NCBI GenBank assembly: GCA_905178155.1
Contig: CAJINV010000022.1
Span: 703,073-767,072, forward strand
Direction of reading: 5' to 3'
Source: Amoebophrya sp. A120
Taxonomy: Eukaryota > Sar > Dinophyceae > Syndiniales > Amoebophryaceae
DNA length: 64,000 bases
The notes under the pieces were generated by a model that saw only the letters and a program-made list of their open reading frames with translations, was not told the origin of the DNA and did no database searches. Shown here in pieces: positions 1 to 12,712 of the stretch. Positions within the stretch are counted from its first letter, which is position 1, and each line of letters begins with the position of its first letter. A program made the position numbers and the translations under genes.

Positions 1-3000
1 AAGAGATCGAGACATGACGCGGGAAGAGATCGAGAATTCTCGCCGGAAGAGATCGAGAAATCTCGCCGGAAGAGATCGAGACATGACGCGGGAAGAGATC
101 GAGAATTCTCGCCGGAAGAGATCGAGAAATCTCGCCGGAAGAGATCGAGACATGACGCGGGAAGAGATCGAGAATTCTCGCCGGAAGAGATCGAGAAATC
201 TCGCCGGAAGAGATCGAGACATGACGCGGGAAGAGATCGAGAATTCTCGCCGGAAGAGATCGAGAAATCTCGCCGGAAGAGATCGAGACATGACGCGGGA
301 AGAGATCGAGAATTCTCGCCGGAAGAGATCGAGAAATCTCGCCGGAAGAGATCGAGACATGACGCGGGAAGAGATCGAGAATTCTCGCCGGAAGAGATCG
401 AGAAATCTCGCCGGAAGAGATCGAGACATGACGCGGGAAGAGATCGAGAATTCTCGCCGGAAGAGATCGAGAAATCTCGCCGGAAGAGATCGAGACATGA
501 CGCGGGAAGAGATCGAGAATTCTCGCCGGAAGAGATCGAGAAATCTCGCCGGAAGAGATCGAGACATGACGCGGGAAGAGATCGAGAATTCTCGCCGGAA
601 GAGATCGAGAAATCTCGCCGGAAGAGATCGAGACATGACGCGGGAAGAGATCGAGAATTCTCGCCGGAAGAGATCGAGAAATCTCGCCGGAAGAGATCGA
701 GACATGACGCGGGAAGAGATCGAGAATTCTCGCCGGAAGAGATCGAGAAATCTCGCCGGAAGAGATCGAGACATGACGCGGGAAGAGATCGAGAATTCTC
801 GCCGGAAGAGATCGAGAAATCTCGCCGGAAGAGATCGAGACATGACGCGGGAAGAGATCGAGAATTCTCGCCGGAAGAGATCGAGAAATCTCGCCGGAAG
901 AGATCGAGACATGACGCGGGAAGAGATCGAGAATTCTCGCCGGAAGAGATCGAGAAATCTCGCCGGAAGAGATCGAGACATGACGCGGGAAGAGATCGAG
1001 AATTCTCGCCGGAAGAGATCGAGAAATCTCGCCGGAAGAGATCGAGACATGACGCGGGAAGAGATCGAGAATTCTCGCCGGAAGAGATCGAGAAATCTCG
1101 CCGGAAGAGATCGAGACATGACGCGGGAAGAGATCGAGAATTCTCGCCGGAAGAGATCGAGAAATCTCGCCGGAAGAGATCGAGACATGACGCGGGAAGA
1201 GATCGAGAATTCTCGCCGGAAGAGATCGAGAAATCTCGCCGGAAGAGATCGAGACATGACGCGGGAAGAGATCGAGAATTCTCGCCGGAAGAGATCGAGA
1301 AATCTCGCCGGAAGAGATCGAGACATGACGCGGGAAGAGATCGAGAATTCTCGCCGGAAGAGATCGAGAAATCTCGCCGGAAGAGATCGAGACATGACGC
1401 GGGAAGAGATCGAGAATTCTCGCCGGAAGAGATCGAGAAATCTCGCCGGAAGAGATCGAGACATGACGCGGGAAGAGATCGAGAATTCTCGCCGGAAGAG
1501 ATCGAGAAATCTCGCCGGAAGAGATCGAGACATGACGCGGGAAGAGATCGAGAATTCTCGCCGGAAGAGATCGAGAAATCTCGCCGGAAGAGATCGAGAC
1601 ATGACGCGGGAAGAGATCGAGAATTCTCGCCGGAAGAGATCGAGAAATCTCGCCGGAAGAGATCGAGACATGACGCGGGAAGAGATCGAGAATTCTCGCC
1701 GGAAGAGATCGAGAAATCTCGCCGGAAGAGATCGAGACATGACGCGGGAAGAGATCGAGAATTCTCGCCGGAAGAGATCGAGAAATCTCGCCGGAAGAGA
1801 TCGAGACATGACGCGGGAAGAGATCGAGAATTCTCGCCGGAAGAGATCGAGAAATCTCGCCGGAAGAGATCGAGACATGACGCGGGAAGAGATCGAGAAT
1901 TCTCGCCGGAAGAGATCGAGAAATCTCGCCGGAAGAGATCGAGACATGACGCGGGAAGAGATCGAGAATTCTCGCCGGAAGAGATCGAGAAATCTCGCCG
2001 GAAGAGATCGAGACATGACGCGGGAAGAGATCGAGAATTCTCGCCGGAAGAGATCGAGAAATCTCGCCGGAAGAGATCGAGACATGACGCGGGAAGAGAT
2101 CGAGAATTCTCGCCGGAAGAGATCGAGAAATCTCGCCGGAAGAGATCGAGACATGACGCGGGAAGAGATCGAGAATTCTCGCCGGAAGAGATCGAGAAAT
2201 CTCGCCGGAAGAGATCGAGACATGACGCGGGAAGAGATCGAGAATTCTCGCCGGAAGAGATCGAGAAATCTCGCCGGAAGAGATCGAGACATGACGCGGG
2301 AAGAGATCGAGAATTCTCGCCGGAAGAGATCGAGAAATCTCGCCGGAAGAGATCGAGACATGACGCGGGAAGAGATCGAGAATTCTCGCCGGAAGAGATC
2401 GAGAAATCTCGCCGGAAGAGATCGAGACATGACGCGGGAAGAGATCGAGAATTCTCGCCGGAAGAGATCGAGAAATCTCGCCGGAAGAGATCGAGACATG
2501 ACGCGGGAAGAGATCGAGAATTCTCGCCGGAAGAGATCGAGAAATCTCGCCGGAAGAGATCGAGACATGACGCGGGAAGAGATCGAGAATTCTCGCCGGA
2601 AGAGATCGAGAAATCTCGCCGGAAGAGATCGAGACATGACGCGGGAAGAGATCGAGAATTCTCGCCGGAAGAGATCGAGAAATCTCGCCGGAAGAGATCG
2701 AGACATGACGCGGGAAGAGATCGAGAATTCTCGCCGGAAGAGATCGAGAAATCTCGCCGGAAGAGATCGAGACATGACGCGGGAAGAGATCGAGAATTCT
2801 CGCCGGAAGAGATCGAGAAATCTCGCCGGAAGAGATCGAGACATGACGCGGGAAGAGATCGAGAATTCTCGCCGGAAGAGATCGAGAAATCTCGCCGGAA
2901 GAGATCGAGACATGACGCGGGAAGAGATGGAGGCAGAGCGCCGGAAGAGATCGAGAAAGGGCGCGGGAAGAGCTCGAGGACTCTCGCCGGAAGATATGGA

Positions 3001-3182
3001 GCAAGCAAGGTCGCCGGGAGAGATCGAGAAACCTCGCCAAGGGAGCCCGAGAACTCTCGCGGGAAGAGATCGGAAGACCTCGCCTGAAGAGGCCGAGACA
3101 TGACGCGGGAGGAGGTCGAGAACCTCCGCCGGAAAATATGGAGCAAGGCCGCCGGAGGATGTCGATAAACCGCGCCGGAGAC
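1..3182. repeat. 69-bp higher-order satellite (three 23-bp subunits)
   Basis: Positions 1-2898 hold 42 essentially identical 69-bp units, each built of three diverged 23-bp subunits that all begin AAGAGATCGAGA and end CGG. From 2922 to about 3182 the 23-bp subunits continue but decay in sequence and length. Because 69 is a multiple of three, one + frame (14-3103) stays open and would give a highly charged 23-residue repeat (MTREEIENSRRKRSRN...). That openness is a by-product of the period, so I do not call a gene. The array continues off the left edge of the window. Confidence 0.95.
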
Positions 3183-4086
3183 GCGGGGGGGGGGGGGGCG
3201 GACCTCGTCCGCTAGCACCGAGCCGGGCCAATTTTTGGTGCCTAGGTAGGGCACGTAGGCCGACTGCATCCTTCGCGCCGGTGTCCGGTCTGTGTAATCT
3301 GTGGCGCTCCTCGCTCCCGTGTGTCTCTGAGCTATCCCCCCGGCGGTGGCGCGGGTTCAGATCCTCGCCCTTTCCTTTTCCAAGAACAGACACAGCGCGG
3401 ATTCTTTTTTTTCTTCTGAAGGTTGTGCTCCCGTGGCGTAAGCCTTGGCCCATAGCAGTGTCAATTGAACAACGAGCAATGCGGAAGCGCAAGAGCTGAG
3501 GAGCCAAGGGAGGCACTGGAAAGCAGTCCGGGGAAGTTCCTCAGGCTGCGGCGCCCCCATCCCGGACCAGCCGGATTTGAGCCAGGACGCATTTAGTGCG
3601 TGACGTGCGTCCAAAAACAAACAGTGGAGCGCTGTGCCCGTGCGTCGACTTTTGAAAAGTGAAAACCCGCGCCCTCATGCGGTTACTCTTGCGGCCGAAG
3701 TTTGTTCTTGCCGAGTGACCAGAAACCAAAGAGCCGCCTGCTTGTGTCTATCTCGTCTCTTTTCATTCCTCGCCGGGAGAAGCGTGGCCGTTGGTTCGTA
3801 TTTCCCAAACCAAGGACCCCTACCCGCGGAGCGCGTTGGGGCGGGAGTTACAACCACAAAAACCCCTGCCGGGCTTGGCCGGGCCGATTGTTGAGGCGCG
3901 GAAGAGGGCGCCCCCCGCGGGCCATGCAACAAGCGAAGCCCTCGCCCAGGCGGGCCCGTTTTCGACGTTCGGGGCAGGCCGCTAGCGGTTATGCAAATGC
4001 CCCGGCCAGCCTGGCAACCATTCAAAAAACCATGGCCGGCGCGGTCCTTGTATCAGTCGAAAGCCCCCCGGCCCTGGCATATTTGA
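3183..4086. other. Unassigned stretch with a G14 homopolymer
   Basis: A run of 14 G lies at 3185-3198, directly after the satellite decays. The rest (3200-4086) has short overlapping open frames on both strands, no introner and no recognisable protein. The missing 5' exons of the next gene may lie here, but I could not identify them. Confidence 0.5.
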
Positions 4087-7000
4087 AAAGCATACTCCAA
4101 GGGCAGCAAGCAGCAGGGCATTACGGAGCAGGAAGCGAGGAGAAGGTACGGCCACGAAGTGAAAACCCATCAATTTCTGAACGAGCTGATCGCAAAGTGT
4201 GAGTGCGAAACTCTCGTTCCGACCTTGTGTTGCAACGTCTACACGAGCGGGCAGGTGCTAGTCCACGTGCGCCCGAAACCGGAGTTGCCGCAAGTGTTAC
4301 TCGTTCCCTTCCCGATCCCTCGGAATGCGGGCAGTTCTGCGCAGCTTGTAATGCAGGAGGTGAAAAGGATATCGCAAGAAAAAACAGTTTCACTGTAGAC
4401 TTGTAATGCAGAAAATGTATCTGAGAAGTGTTGGTCTTGTTACACATGCAAGACAGTGGATTTTTCGGCGTCTTTTCCCTTGGGAATCTCGCATGGCAAA
4501 TTTCCTCTGTGATGTAGAGCAAACTTGTGATGCAAAACTTGCAAAATCCTTACAGTGGAACACTTTTTTCGTGCGATAAAGGATCGAAGACAAGATTTTC
4601 GCAGAAACTACCGACGCTGACGACGAACAAGGTTTCCGCCTCCTTTATCAAATGCAAAAATGTCTGGGTCTGGAAAAATGCAAGATTTGTGATGCAGGTT
4701 TTCCACGTTTCATGAGGTCTGGAATGCGAGACCCAGCATGACAGATTCTTTGAGGTCTCTAGCATGCCTTTCCTGCATGAGAAAGAAACTCCCTCCCAAC
4801 TTGGTCAAAAGCGGACAGCTTTTGGTACTCACGCAACACAGATTTTTGCATCATTCAGATTTAGCATGACAAGTTCTAATCTTCCAGACCCAGACATTTT
4901 TACATTTGATATCCTTGCCGACCTAACTGGTAAGAACACAGCGGCAAATAAAACCGGGGAAAAGATCCGGCAACCCTGTCTGGTCCGTACCAGAAATACC
5001 TCGAGCCCCGGGGCAGAAGCGCAAGGCCCCGGTGGTGCTTTTTCCGCATTACAGTTTCACACGGTCGGAATGCTCTTTCCCCGTGACGCGAGTTCAGCCT
5101 CACTTTGGGACCGTCTGCGACCAGAGCTGTTCTTGAGCGGCGGATATCCTGAGAAAAAACTGTTTCACTGTGAACCTGTGATGCAGAAAATGAAACACAA
5201 AACTATTTGTCTTGCTACACATGCAAGGCATTGGGTTTTTCGGCCTGTTTTTCCTTGGGAAGTGCGCATGACAAATTTTCAGTGTCTTGTGCAACAAACT
5301 TGTGATGCAGATCATGCAAAATCATCACAGTGAAACAGTTTTTTCGTGGGATAGTGGAAATTTAGCAAGTACTGCTGGTGGTGGAACATCACTGGCAAGT
5401 GGTGGCGAGGACGCAACGGCGCAGCAGAAGTTTATCAACTGTAAAAGTGTCTGGGTCTGGAAGAGTTGGAACTTGTGATGCAAACTCTGGAACACGCAAA
5501 ACCTTGTGTTGCATGAGCGCCAAAACCTGTCCACTTCTTGGTCCGCAGGTAGGAAGTTTCTCACGCGGGACAAGCATCATGAGGCGTGCTCAAAACCTGT
5601 GATGCTTTTGCCTGCATCAGACGCCATTTGCGTGATCCGAAATATGCATGACAAATCTCGTAATCTTCCAGACCCAGACATTTTTACAGTTGATAAAGTT
5701 CTTGCAGAACCCATACGAGGTGCGGGTCAATGAGGAGGCGAGGCGACTCTCTGGCATCGTCCGGACACGGTTACTCGCGGAAGCCGCAGAGTACCTTGAC
5801 AGAATGTGCGGCGGCGAGTTCGCGGTGCAAGAGGATGGTAGTGCTGGTGCTGGAAAAATACCATTACAGATCACCTGCTCTGCGACGCTGACCAGGTTTC
5901 TGCACGCCAGGGGCGTGAATTGCCGCTATATCGGGCAGCTTTGTGGCGTCTGCAAAGAGCAGCACAGCTATGAACTGCAAAAGTATTGTAGTTGTACTCG
6001 TATAAATGCATGACGATGACAAATCTTCTCAGCATGAGAAATGAAATTTGTAATGCGGATTTACCTTTAAAAAAAGATTTGTAATGCATGGTTGCAATTA
6101 CTACGAGTAGGATACTGTTGCGCAGGATAACAGCAGGACGTTGTTGACGGTAGAAGCCGTGGCCAGGACGTGCAAGAAGATTCTGCGCGACAGGATAAAA
6201 CTCGCGCCGGTGCAGATCAATGGAACAAATCTCCGCGACGACAACTTTGTTGCCCCCTACTACGACGTGATCCTCCAGCTTTATCCTGTGCAAAAACATC
6301 CCCACACCAGAGTCAAGATGGGAGAGCTGCTAGACAAATCAACCAGCTTTGGTCGTTTCGCATGACAAATTTGGCCCCGTAGTGTAATCCTGTTTAGCTA
6401 GCTCCAGCAGCATAACAGATCTAGCATATCACGCTGATTTGAGCATCACAAACTCCAAAACACAATGGGGAAATGCTTCATGGAGCTCCGCATGAGAAAC
6501 ATTCTTGGCATGCAGATTTGCATGACAACTCTGGGGTGGGGATGTTTTTACTCAGAATAAGCTTTTCCAAGACACCATCGGCGAGTCTATCAAATGTAAA
6601 AATGTCTGGGTCTGGAAGGGTTGGAACTTGTGATGCGAACTCTGGAACACACAAAAATTTGTGTTGCATGAGCGCCAAAAGCTGTCCATTTCTTGGCACG
6701 CAAGTAGGAAGTTTCTCATGCGGGACAGGCATCATGAGGCGTGCTCAAAACCTGTGATGCTTTTGCCTGCATCAGACGCCACTTGTGTGATCCGAAATAT
6801 GCATGACAAATCTCAGAATTTTCCAGACCCAGACATTTTTACATTTGATAGAGTCGCAGAGAACGCAGCGTTTCTGGGTGGAGATGCTCGTGCGCGAAGT
6901 TTTGGAAAAATTTCCCGGAATCCCGAAGCAACTTTTGAAGCCGGACGGGCTTCCCCAAGACCTCCTGTTGCACGCCCTGCAGTACCATTTTGGCGTCGGC

Positions 7001-10000
7001 GCGATTTTGCGGATTGTTCCAGAGCGGAAACTATCAACTGCAAAAATGTCTGGGTCTGGAAGGCCACAACTTGTAATGCTGTCTGTGGATTCTAAAAAAA
7101 TTTGTATTGCATGACCAGCAAGAGGGGTCGGGTTTGTCCCACGCGGAGAGGGCATTTCTCATGCGGTAGAGGTATCACAAAGCTGCCCTCTAAAGATCTG
7201 TGATGCTACGGCATGTGTTACAGACATAAAGGCTCATGGAAAATATGCATGACAAATCTAGAAATCTTCTAGACCCAGACATTTTTGCATTTGATAAAAA
7301 CATTATCAAGACGATTTTATTTCACCGGAAGACTTGGACATCGTGGAGGACGTAGTGCCGTTCGAAGCAATATATCAAAGTGAAAAATCCCCCCACCCCA
7401 TACTCAAACTAGAAATTTGTGATGCAGATTTGTGGTCACAAATCAGCTTTGTCATGCTAGAAGGGAAAAGATGCGGACTGTAGTGCTGGTTGGCGCGAGA
7501 AAGCCTTGCATCTTCAACATGACAGGGGGCAGCTGGAAGGGAGAAACAGCATGACAAATTGCCTGCCGCTATAGAGGCCACCGCTGCGTCTCTTGGCCTT
7601 CTAGCATTACAAGTCGATTTGTGTACTGAAATACAGCATCACAAATTTCGTTTTCGATATGGGGAGGGGGAATTTTTCCTTTTGATACAATAACCGCGGC
7701 CAGCTCCAGTCTCCGCTACCGCCGCGTCGCGACCGCGGGTTCCGTATATTGAGAGCAAAAATCCCCCCTCCCCATATCGAAGAGTCATGTTTTCGAAAAT
7801 TTGTGTTGCTGATTTGAGACCACAAATCACGCCTGCCTTGCAAGAAGGCAACTCCACAAGCTCCGCAGCATCGTGCAGGCGGTTTGTGATGCTGATGGGC
7901 CTACAATGCAGACGTTTCCCATGCTAGACGCCTAGGCCAAAACCTCTCTACTTAGGCTTAGTATGGGCCTGCACTCCTCTCCAGCACGACAAGGCTGATT
8001 TGTGTACGCAAATCCTGCATCAGAAACTTCGTTTTGATATGGGGAGGGGGAATTTTTCCTTTTGATACCGTAACGGCGAACTTGGCCGCTACAGAGGTGC
8101 TGAAAAACTACAGAAATCTGCTCGCGGAGCAGATAAAGGAGGCAGCGGCATCGCTCGGAGGGGGGAGCGGTACAGCCGAGCAGCCGCCGGAGAGTTCCAC
8201 TGCGAAGAGTGCCGCCGCGCTCTTCTCCGCGCTGCTCGATGTGAGGAGGCTGGATTATCCTGTGCGAAAGGATCGGACTCGTAGATGATAATTGCAGTCA
8301 TGCAAGACAAATTGCTTTTCCGAGGTGAAGCACCATGATGAATTTTATTTCTCATGCTGAGAAAATTTGTCATGCAGTTTTCGCTTGGCAGTGCGATACT
8401 ACTTTTGCAAAAATTCATATCGTTTTTCTACCTGCGGTGGAGGAAATTGATTTGGACACGACGCTATCCTGTGCAAAAATACGTATGCCGTGCTAGTATT
8501 GCGCGTTGTACTACTTAAATGAATATTGCAGATACGCATGACAAATCTGCTTCCCAAGGTGATGCAGCATGACAAACTTGACTTTAACTTTTCAAGCTGA
8601 GCAGCATAAAGTAAACTTGTAATGCAATACGAACTAACACAACACTTTTGCCATGCATGAACGACAGCGAGCACATCTTCCGCCTTCAGTGCCCTACACG
8701 CTGCCACGTCCACAAGCATCTTCGAGCGGAGTTTTTTCGTTTTGAACCTGGAACTGTCACTGGCGGAAGCGAAACGCGATGTTGTTGCCGCCCGGATTTG
8801 GCGGTTGAAGCTGGGGCAGCTGGCGTTTTTGGCGCAAAACTACGAGTTTGGGTATCAAATCGCCGTGAAAGGACTGTTGGCGAAGATGCGGGAACGACAC
8901 GAGGAGCAAGTTGCCGGAAGAGTCCTCGCGATTGCCTGCGCGGTCGGCTTATCAATTGCAGATATATGTTTGGGTCTGGCTCTGGTGGAAAGATGCGTAC
9001 AATTTGTCACGGTGGTCCTTGCATGCAAGAGGCATCCCTTGTACGGCAGAACGGCATGACAACTGCTCCTCGGTTCCTTGCATAGTTCTACGTGTGTTTA
9101 AAGCATGACAAAGTATGGCTTCCAGCACGACAAAAAAACTGCCTCTAATCGCATTCATGCATTACAGAGCTCGCTGTCCCTCAGATTTTGCATGACAAAT
9201 CCAGACCCAGACCACATACTTGCTATGCATACGGGCTGCAGAGAGTTCAGACCGCGCGGGAACACTACGAGCAGGGAAAGATAGCCGCGGCGGCGGCGAG
9301 AGCAGGAATAGCGGCTGGGCAAGCGAAAAGGATGACAAGTATCAGAAAGAGCCGCACTACTCCTGTCCCCGACCTCATCACCAACGCCTGCTTCGAAATT
9401 CAGGCGAGCCGGGCGTTCCTCCTGGTATTTTCGCAGACCAGCGGTGGTGGCACCGAAGACCCTCCTGCTGGTGACGGATCATCGTCATTGCAGTCGGGAA
9501 GTACTATCATGTCGACGGGCTCACTCGCGGCACAAGCACACGTGGATTTTTTGACCGACAAGGTTCTAAGCACCGCGCCAGCTTTCTTTTCACCAAAAGC
9601 GAGAAGACCATTGTCACCAAAAATGATTTCGGGTTCATCTACCAGTCGCTCCACGTCCGCAGCGAGTTCTTCCAGGAGGGAAAATTCAAACGCGTTACCA
9701 GTTGCGGTCGTCCGAGCGAGAATTGCGTTTGGGTGGCTACTGCGAAAGCTCGTGACATCCTCGTCGCCAAGCGCTGCTGATACGGAAAAAAACGAGTCCT
9801 ATCAGCGCCAACCGCTAAGGATGGTAGTACCCGAAAAAGAATGGTTCAAAGTGAAAAATTTTCTGCAGGAAGCTTTGGACCTCTGCGGCCCATCAGCATT
9901 CTCCGCTACTTTCACATCCTCCCATACGGCGGTATCACAAAACCAGCAAGGCGGTGCGGCCAGTTCTGCGGGCTCCTTTGGCCGCTCCGGAGATGACCTC

Positions 10001-12712
10001 ATCCGGGCACGGTTGCTTTTCCAACTGGCGACGCTGGCGTTGCTGCAGTGCGAACGAGCAAAGCTGGAGCTGCCGAACACCGCAATACCGTTGGCAGAAA
10101 CGTGTCTGGCGACGAGAGTCGCGAAATCTAGTTCCCACGCGGCGACCGCACGGTCCGACCCGGTGGTGGTGCAGGCGAGCCTGCTTATGAAATGCAAATA
10201 TGTCTGGGTCTGGAAGAGTCTTGCTGTTTTTGCATGACGCAGAAGGTCTGGCATGGAAGCTCTAGCGTCACAGGTTTCGAGAACCTTCCGCAATGCCGAA
10301 TCGGCATGACAGTCCTCTATTTTGCTGACAAAAAGTAGGAGCTTTTACTACGTATGCATGAGAGACTTTTCTGTGTTCTGAAATACGCATTACAAGTTGC
10401 ATTCTTCCAGACCCAGACACTTTTGCGTTTGATACTGCTGCTTGCGTTCGCGTTTGAGTATGACATACGCATTGCAAAAGTATCGTACTAAAGTACATAA
10501 TTGCATGAGCAATTTTATCTCCCAAATGAAAAATAAGATTTGTAAATGCGGATGTAAAAACTGCCCGTATAGAAAATGGAAATTTCTCCTGCATGCCGGT
10601 ACGATACTTTTGCAAAGAATACAGCAATATCAACTGTAAAAATGCCTGGGTCTGGAAGATTCTGAAACTTGTGATGCACGTCTTGCATGAGCCATGATGT
10701 CTATGATGCACGCGCTAGCATCACATATTTTTTGAGGGCATCTTGATGCCTATTCCGCATGACAAATGCCCTATCCTTGTAGCAAAAATTATACTCCTTT
10801 TATCTACTCATGCAATACAAATTTTTTTGGAGTCCAAATGCAGCATCACCAGTTGCATTCTTCCAGACCCAGACATTTTTGCAATCCATAAGCAAACAGT
10901 GGAAGCAGGCGGTGCAGATGTACGACGAAATTCTACTCGCAGCCAGTACCGCTTATGATCTGCAAAAGTATCGTACTCGTATAAATGCATTACAAATTTC
11001 CTCAGCATGAGAAATAAAATTTGTAATGCAGATTTGCCTCGGGAACGAGATTTGTAATGCAAGACCTGCATTTATACGAGTGCGATGCTTTTCCACAGGA
11101 TACCGCTAGGAAAGACGCGATCTCTACTGACGAAACGGTCGAATCCTCGAGGCGAACAAGTAGCAGAACAGCGCGACAAATTCTCGCGGCGACAAATTCT
11201 CAACAAGGCCAGTATTCCACGCTGTCCCCCGATTTCCCCGTGTCTACGACCGACTCCGCGGCATTGCTGGCGCTGGTTGGCTGTTACGACAGCGGAGACA
11301 GTTTAAACGCATTGCAGAAAATTCCAGAAACGGAGCTGTTCTCTTTCTCACCTACTGTGACTTCGTGGCAAGAACGAAGGCGAAACTCTTCACGGCGACC
11401 GGCGTTGGGGTTGCGACTGGCGGGTGTGCGACGCCGGGCACTGTTCTTGTACTTGAGGTTCCTCTTCTCGGACACGGAAAAAAAGCAGCTGATACGACAG
11501 TGAACAACTACTCCCCCTTGTTCCCCTCGTTTGTCATGCAACCCCCCAAGAAATCCGAGCGCTTCCCTGTCCCTGTGGGACTGTTTGCATGACAGATTCC
11601 GGAAGCCCAAGCAGTTGCAGTACCACTTAGACTAGGCGCATGAATTTGTCATGCACAGGCACCGTATGTGTTGGTGTTTGTATTGCTGCTTATGCAAAAA
11701 TACAAATGAGGGGGAGGGGCAGAAGTTGCGCACCCTCATAGCTGATGAAGACGGTCGCGAAACTCTACCGCCGGTACAAAATGAAAAATCTGGCGAAGAC
11801 CACTACCCACTGCAAAAGCTGTAGCGATTCGTGCCAATCGCAATTACGCATGACAAGTTCACTTTGTTAGCTGAATTTAGGAAGGTAAATTTCCTTTCTA
11901 TTTCTCACAAAATCACTGCGTACCGGCCTCAAATTTATTTGTGATGCGATCTATTCAAGAATTACCATTAGCACGGTGCTTTTGCAATGCATATCTATTG
12001 GGCTTTCCCACACTGCCACCTCCCATTTCGACGTCACCGTGCCCACGTTGGTGCATTTTCTTGAATCCTTCCCGAAAATTCCCGATTTGACGACCACGGT
12101 GGCTGGATCTTCGAGAGACCAGGATGGAGATCCTGCTGATGCGGATGACGTTCTACCTGCCGACCATGCGTCTTCCACCCTGGAAATCGGGATTCTAAGA
12201 CACCCGGTATTCGAGACCGCGTTCACCGCCGGGCACGGGACGCGATTTCTCATGCAAGAAGTCCTACGCTGGCACGAAAACCAATTTGGGGAAGAGCGGC
12301 TGCGACGGGTGGTATGCGTTGCAAATTATATGTCGGGGTCTGGAAGGATCAGAATAGTGCACATGTGTCATGCGCCCTGTGCGTCACACGAAAATTTGTA
12401 TTGCACGACTAGCTAAAGCTGTCCATTTTACTTCTTGGCCAAGCCAAAATAACGACTCTCATGCAGCATAGGCAGTGCAAGGGCCTTGCAGATCATCAAC
12501 CTGTGATGCTAGGTCCTGCATTTCAGCCTTTTCCTTCCATGGAGCATCGAAATAAACCTGCATGACATACTCCTTCATTCTTGCAGAACACCTGACATAA
12601 TTGCATCTGATAAATGGAAGCGGATGACGATTTCCTTTTGATTCATGTGTTGCAGTGGACGTGTCGCAAAGCCTCGGGCCTGGTGCCGGAGAGCGTGGTG
12701 GAGATCCAGTAG
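4087..12712 (+). CDS. CLU-family (clustered mitochondria) protein homologue, split by introners
   Basis: CLU proteins are cytosolic RNA-binding proteins that control mRNAs for mitochondrial proteins. The spliced frame carries the central CLU signature: FLHARGVNCRYIGQL (about 5895-5942), then VARTCKKILRDR (about 6150), then QRFWVEML (about 6855), in family order. Inferred exons: 4087-4364, 4579-4640, 4912-5139, 5354-5427, 5696-5963, 6130-6276, 6560-6582, 6851-7026, 7297-7367, 7688-7741, 8068-8250, 8420-8457, 8661-8944, 9232-10180, 10435-10458, 10620-10622, 10891-10948, 11103 to about 11500, about 11700-11803, 11994-12307, 12613-12712. The 9232 exon holds a TPR-like stretch (AREHYEQGKIAAAAARAG). 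Stop TAG is at 12710. The frame opens at 4087 without an ATG and the usual N-terminal half was not found, so the 5' end is unresolved. The segment 11500-11700 is also uncertain. Confidence 0.7.
4370..4578. mobile_element. Introner, family D
   Basis: TSD AAGGA on both sides (4365-4369, 4579-4583). Sits in the CLU gene; excision joins GTGAAAAGG to ATCGAAGAC in frame. Confidence 0.9.
4646..4911. mobile_element. Introner, family A
   Basis: TSD TCCTT exact. TIRs match over about 30 bp. This is an intact relative of the interrupted copy at 51873-52970. CLU gene. Confidence 0.93.
5145..5353. mobile_element. Introner, family D
   Basis: TSD GCGGA/GTGGA (one mismatch). CLU gene; the frame is restored on excision. 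Confidence 0.85.
5433..5695. mobile_element. Introner, family A
   Basis: TSD AAGTT exact. TIR variant TATCAACTGTAAAAGTGTCT. CLU gene. Confidence 0.93.
5969..6129. mobile_element. Introner, family C
   Basis: TSD ACAGC exact. Only 161 bp; the interior is two opposed copies of the TTGTNATGC word. CLU gene, directly after the conserved RGVNCRYIG block. Confidence 0.9.
6282..6559. mobile_element. Introner, family E
   Basis: TSD AGCTT exact. The TIR carries CATCCCCACACCAGAG. CLU gene; it isolates a 23-nt exon (6560-6582) together with the next element. Confidence 0.9.
6588..6850. mobile_element. Introner, family A
   Basis: TSD GAGTC exact. Excision gives GGCGAGTCGCAGAGA, reading G-E-S-Q-R across the junction. 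CLU gene. Confidence 0.95.
7032..7296. mobile_element. Introner, family A
   Basis: TSD GAAAC/AAAAC (one mismatch). CLU gene. Confidence 0.88.
7373..7687. mobile_element. Introner, family B
   Basis: TSD CAATA exact. CLU gene. Nearly the same interior recurs in the copy at 60314-60625. Confidence 0.92.
7747..8067. mobile_element. Introner, family B
   Basis: TSD CCGTA exact. The left end is TATTGAGAGC, a diverged family B terminus. Only 54 bp of exon separates it from the previous element. Confidence 0.9.
8256..8419. mobile_element. Introner, family C
   Basis: Flanks TGGAT/TCGTT match at 3 of 5 bases. Either copy keeps the CLU frame (R-L-D/V-F-L-P-A-V-E-E). Confidence 0.75.
8463..8660. mobile_element. 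Introner, family C, worn ends
   Basis: TSD ACGAC exact at 8458-8462 and 8661-8665. The element starts GCTATCC and ends CATGA, so its termini have drifted from TAT...ATA. CLU gene frame kept. Confidence 0.75.
8950..9231. mobile_element. Introner, family A
   Basis: Flanks CGGCT/CGGGC. Keeping either TSD copy gives A-V-G-L-Q-R in frame. CLU gene. Confidence 0.85.
10186..10434. mobile_element. Introner, family A
   Basis: TSD CTGCT exact. Ends the largest CLU exon (9232-10180). Confidence 0.93.
10459..10621. mobile_element. Introner, family C, no clean TSD
   Basis: TIR match (CATACGCATTGCAAAAGTATC against GATACTTTTGCAAAG) but flanks TTGAG/CAGCA do not match. The next element starts six bases later, so the exon between is 3-6 nt. 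Confidence 0.65.
10628..10890. mobile_element. Introner, family A
   Basis: TSD AGCAA exact. Restores S-K-Q-W-K-Q-A-V-Q-M-Y-D-E in the CLU gene. Confidence 0.92.
10954..11102. mobile_element. Introner, family C
   Basis: TSD CCGCT exact. 149 bp, among the shortest. CLU gene. Confidence 0.92.
11804..11993. mobile_element. Introner, family C-like
   Basis: The left end CCACTGCAAAAGC mirrors the right end GCTTTTGCAATGC. Flanks ACCAC/TCTAT do not match. The CLU frame continues only if both flanks stay in the mRNA. Confidence 0.6.
12313..12612. mobile_element. Introner, family A
   Basis: Flanks GGTGG/AATGG. Excision restores L-R-R-M-E-A-D-D-D-F into the last CLU exon. Confidence 0.8.

Noticed and set aside
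14-3103. 1029-codon open frame in the satellite
   Set aside because: The period is a multiple of three, so a frame without stops is expected; no unique coding sequence is attached.
3340-3375. T-loop-like GGTTCAGATCC, possible tRNA
   Set aside because: The flanking bases do not pair into a proper T stem, and no acceptor or anticodon arm could be drawn.
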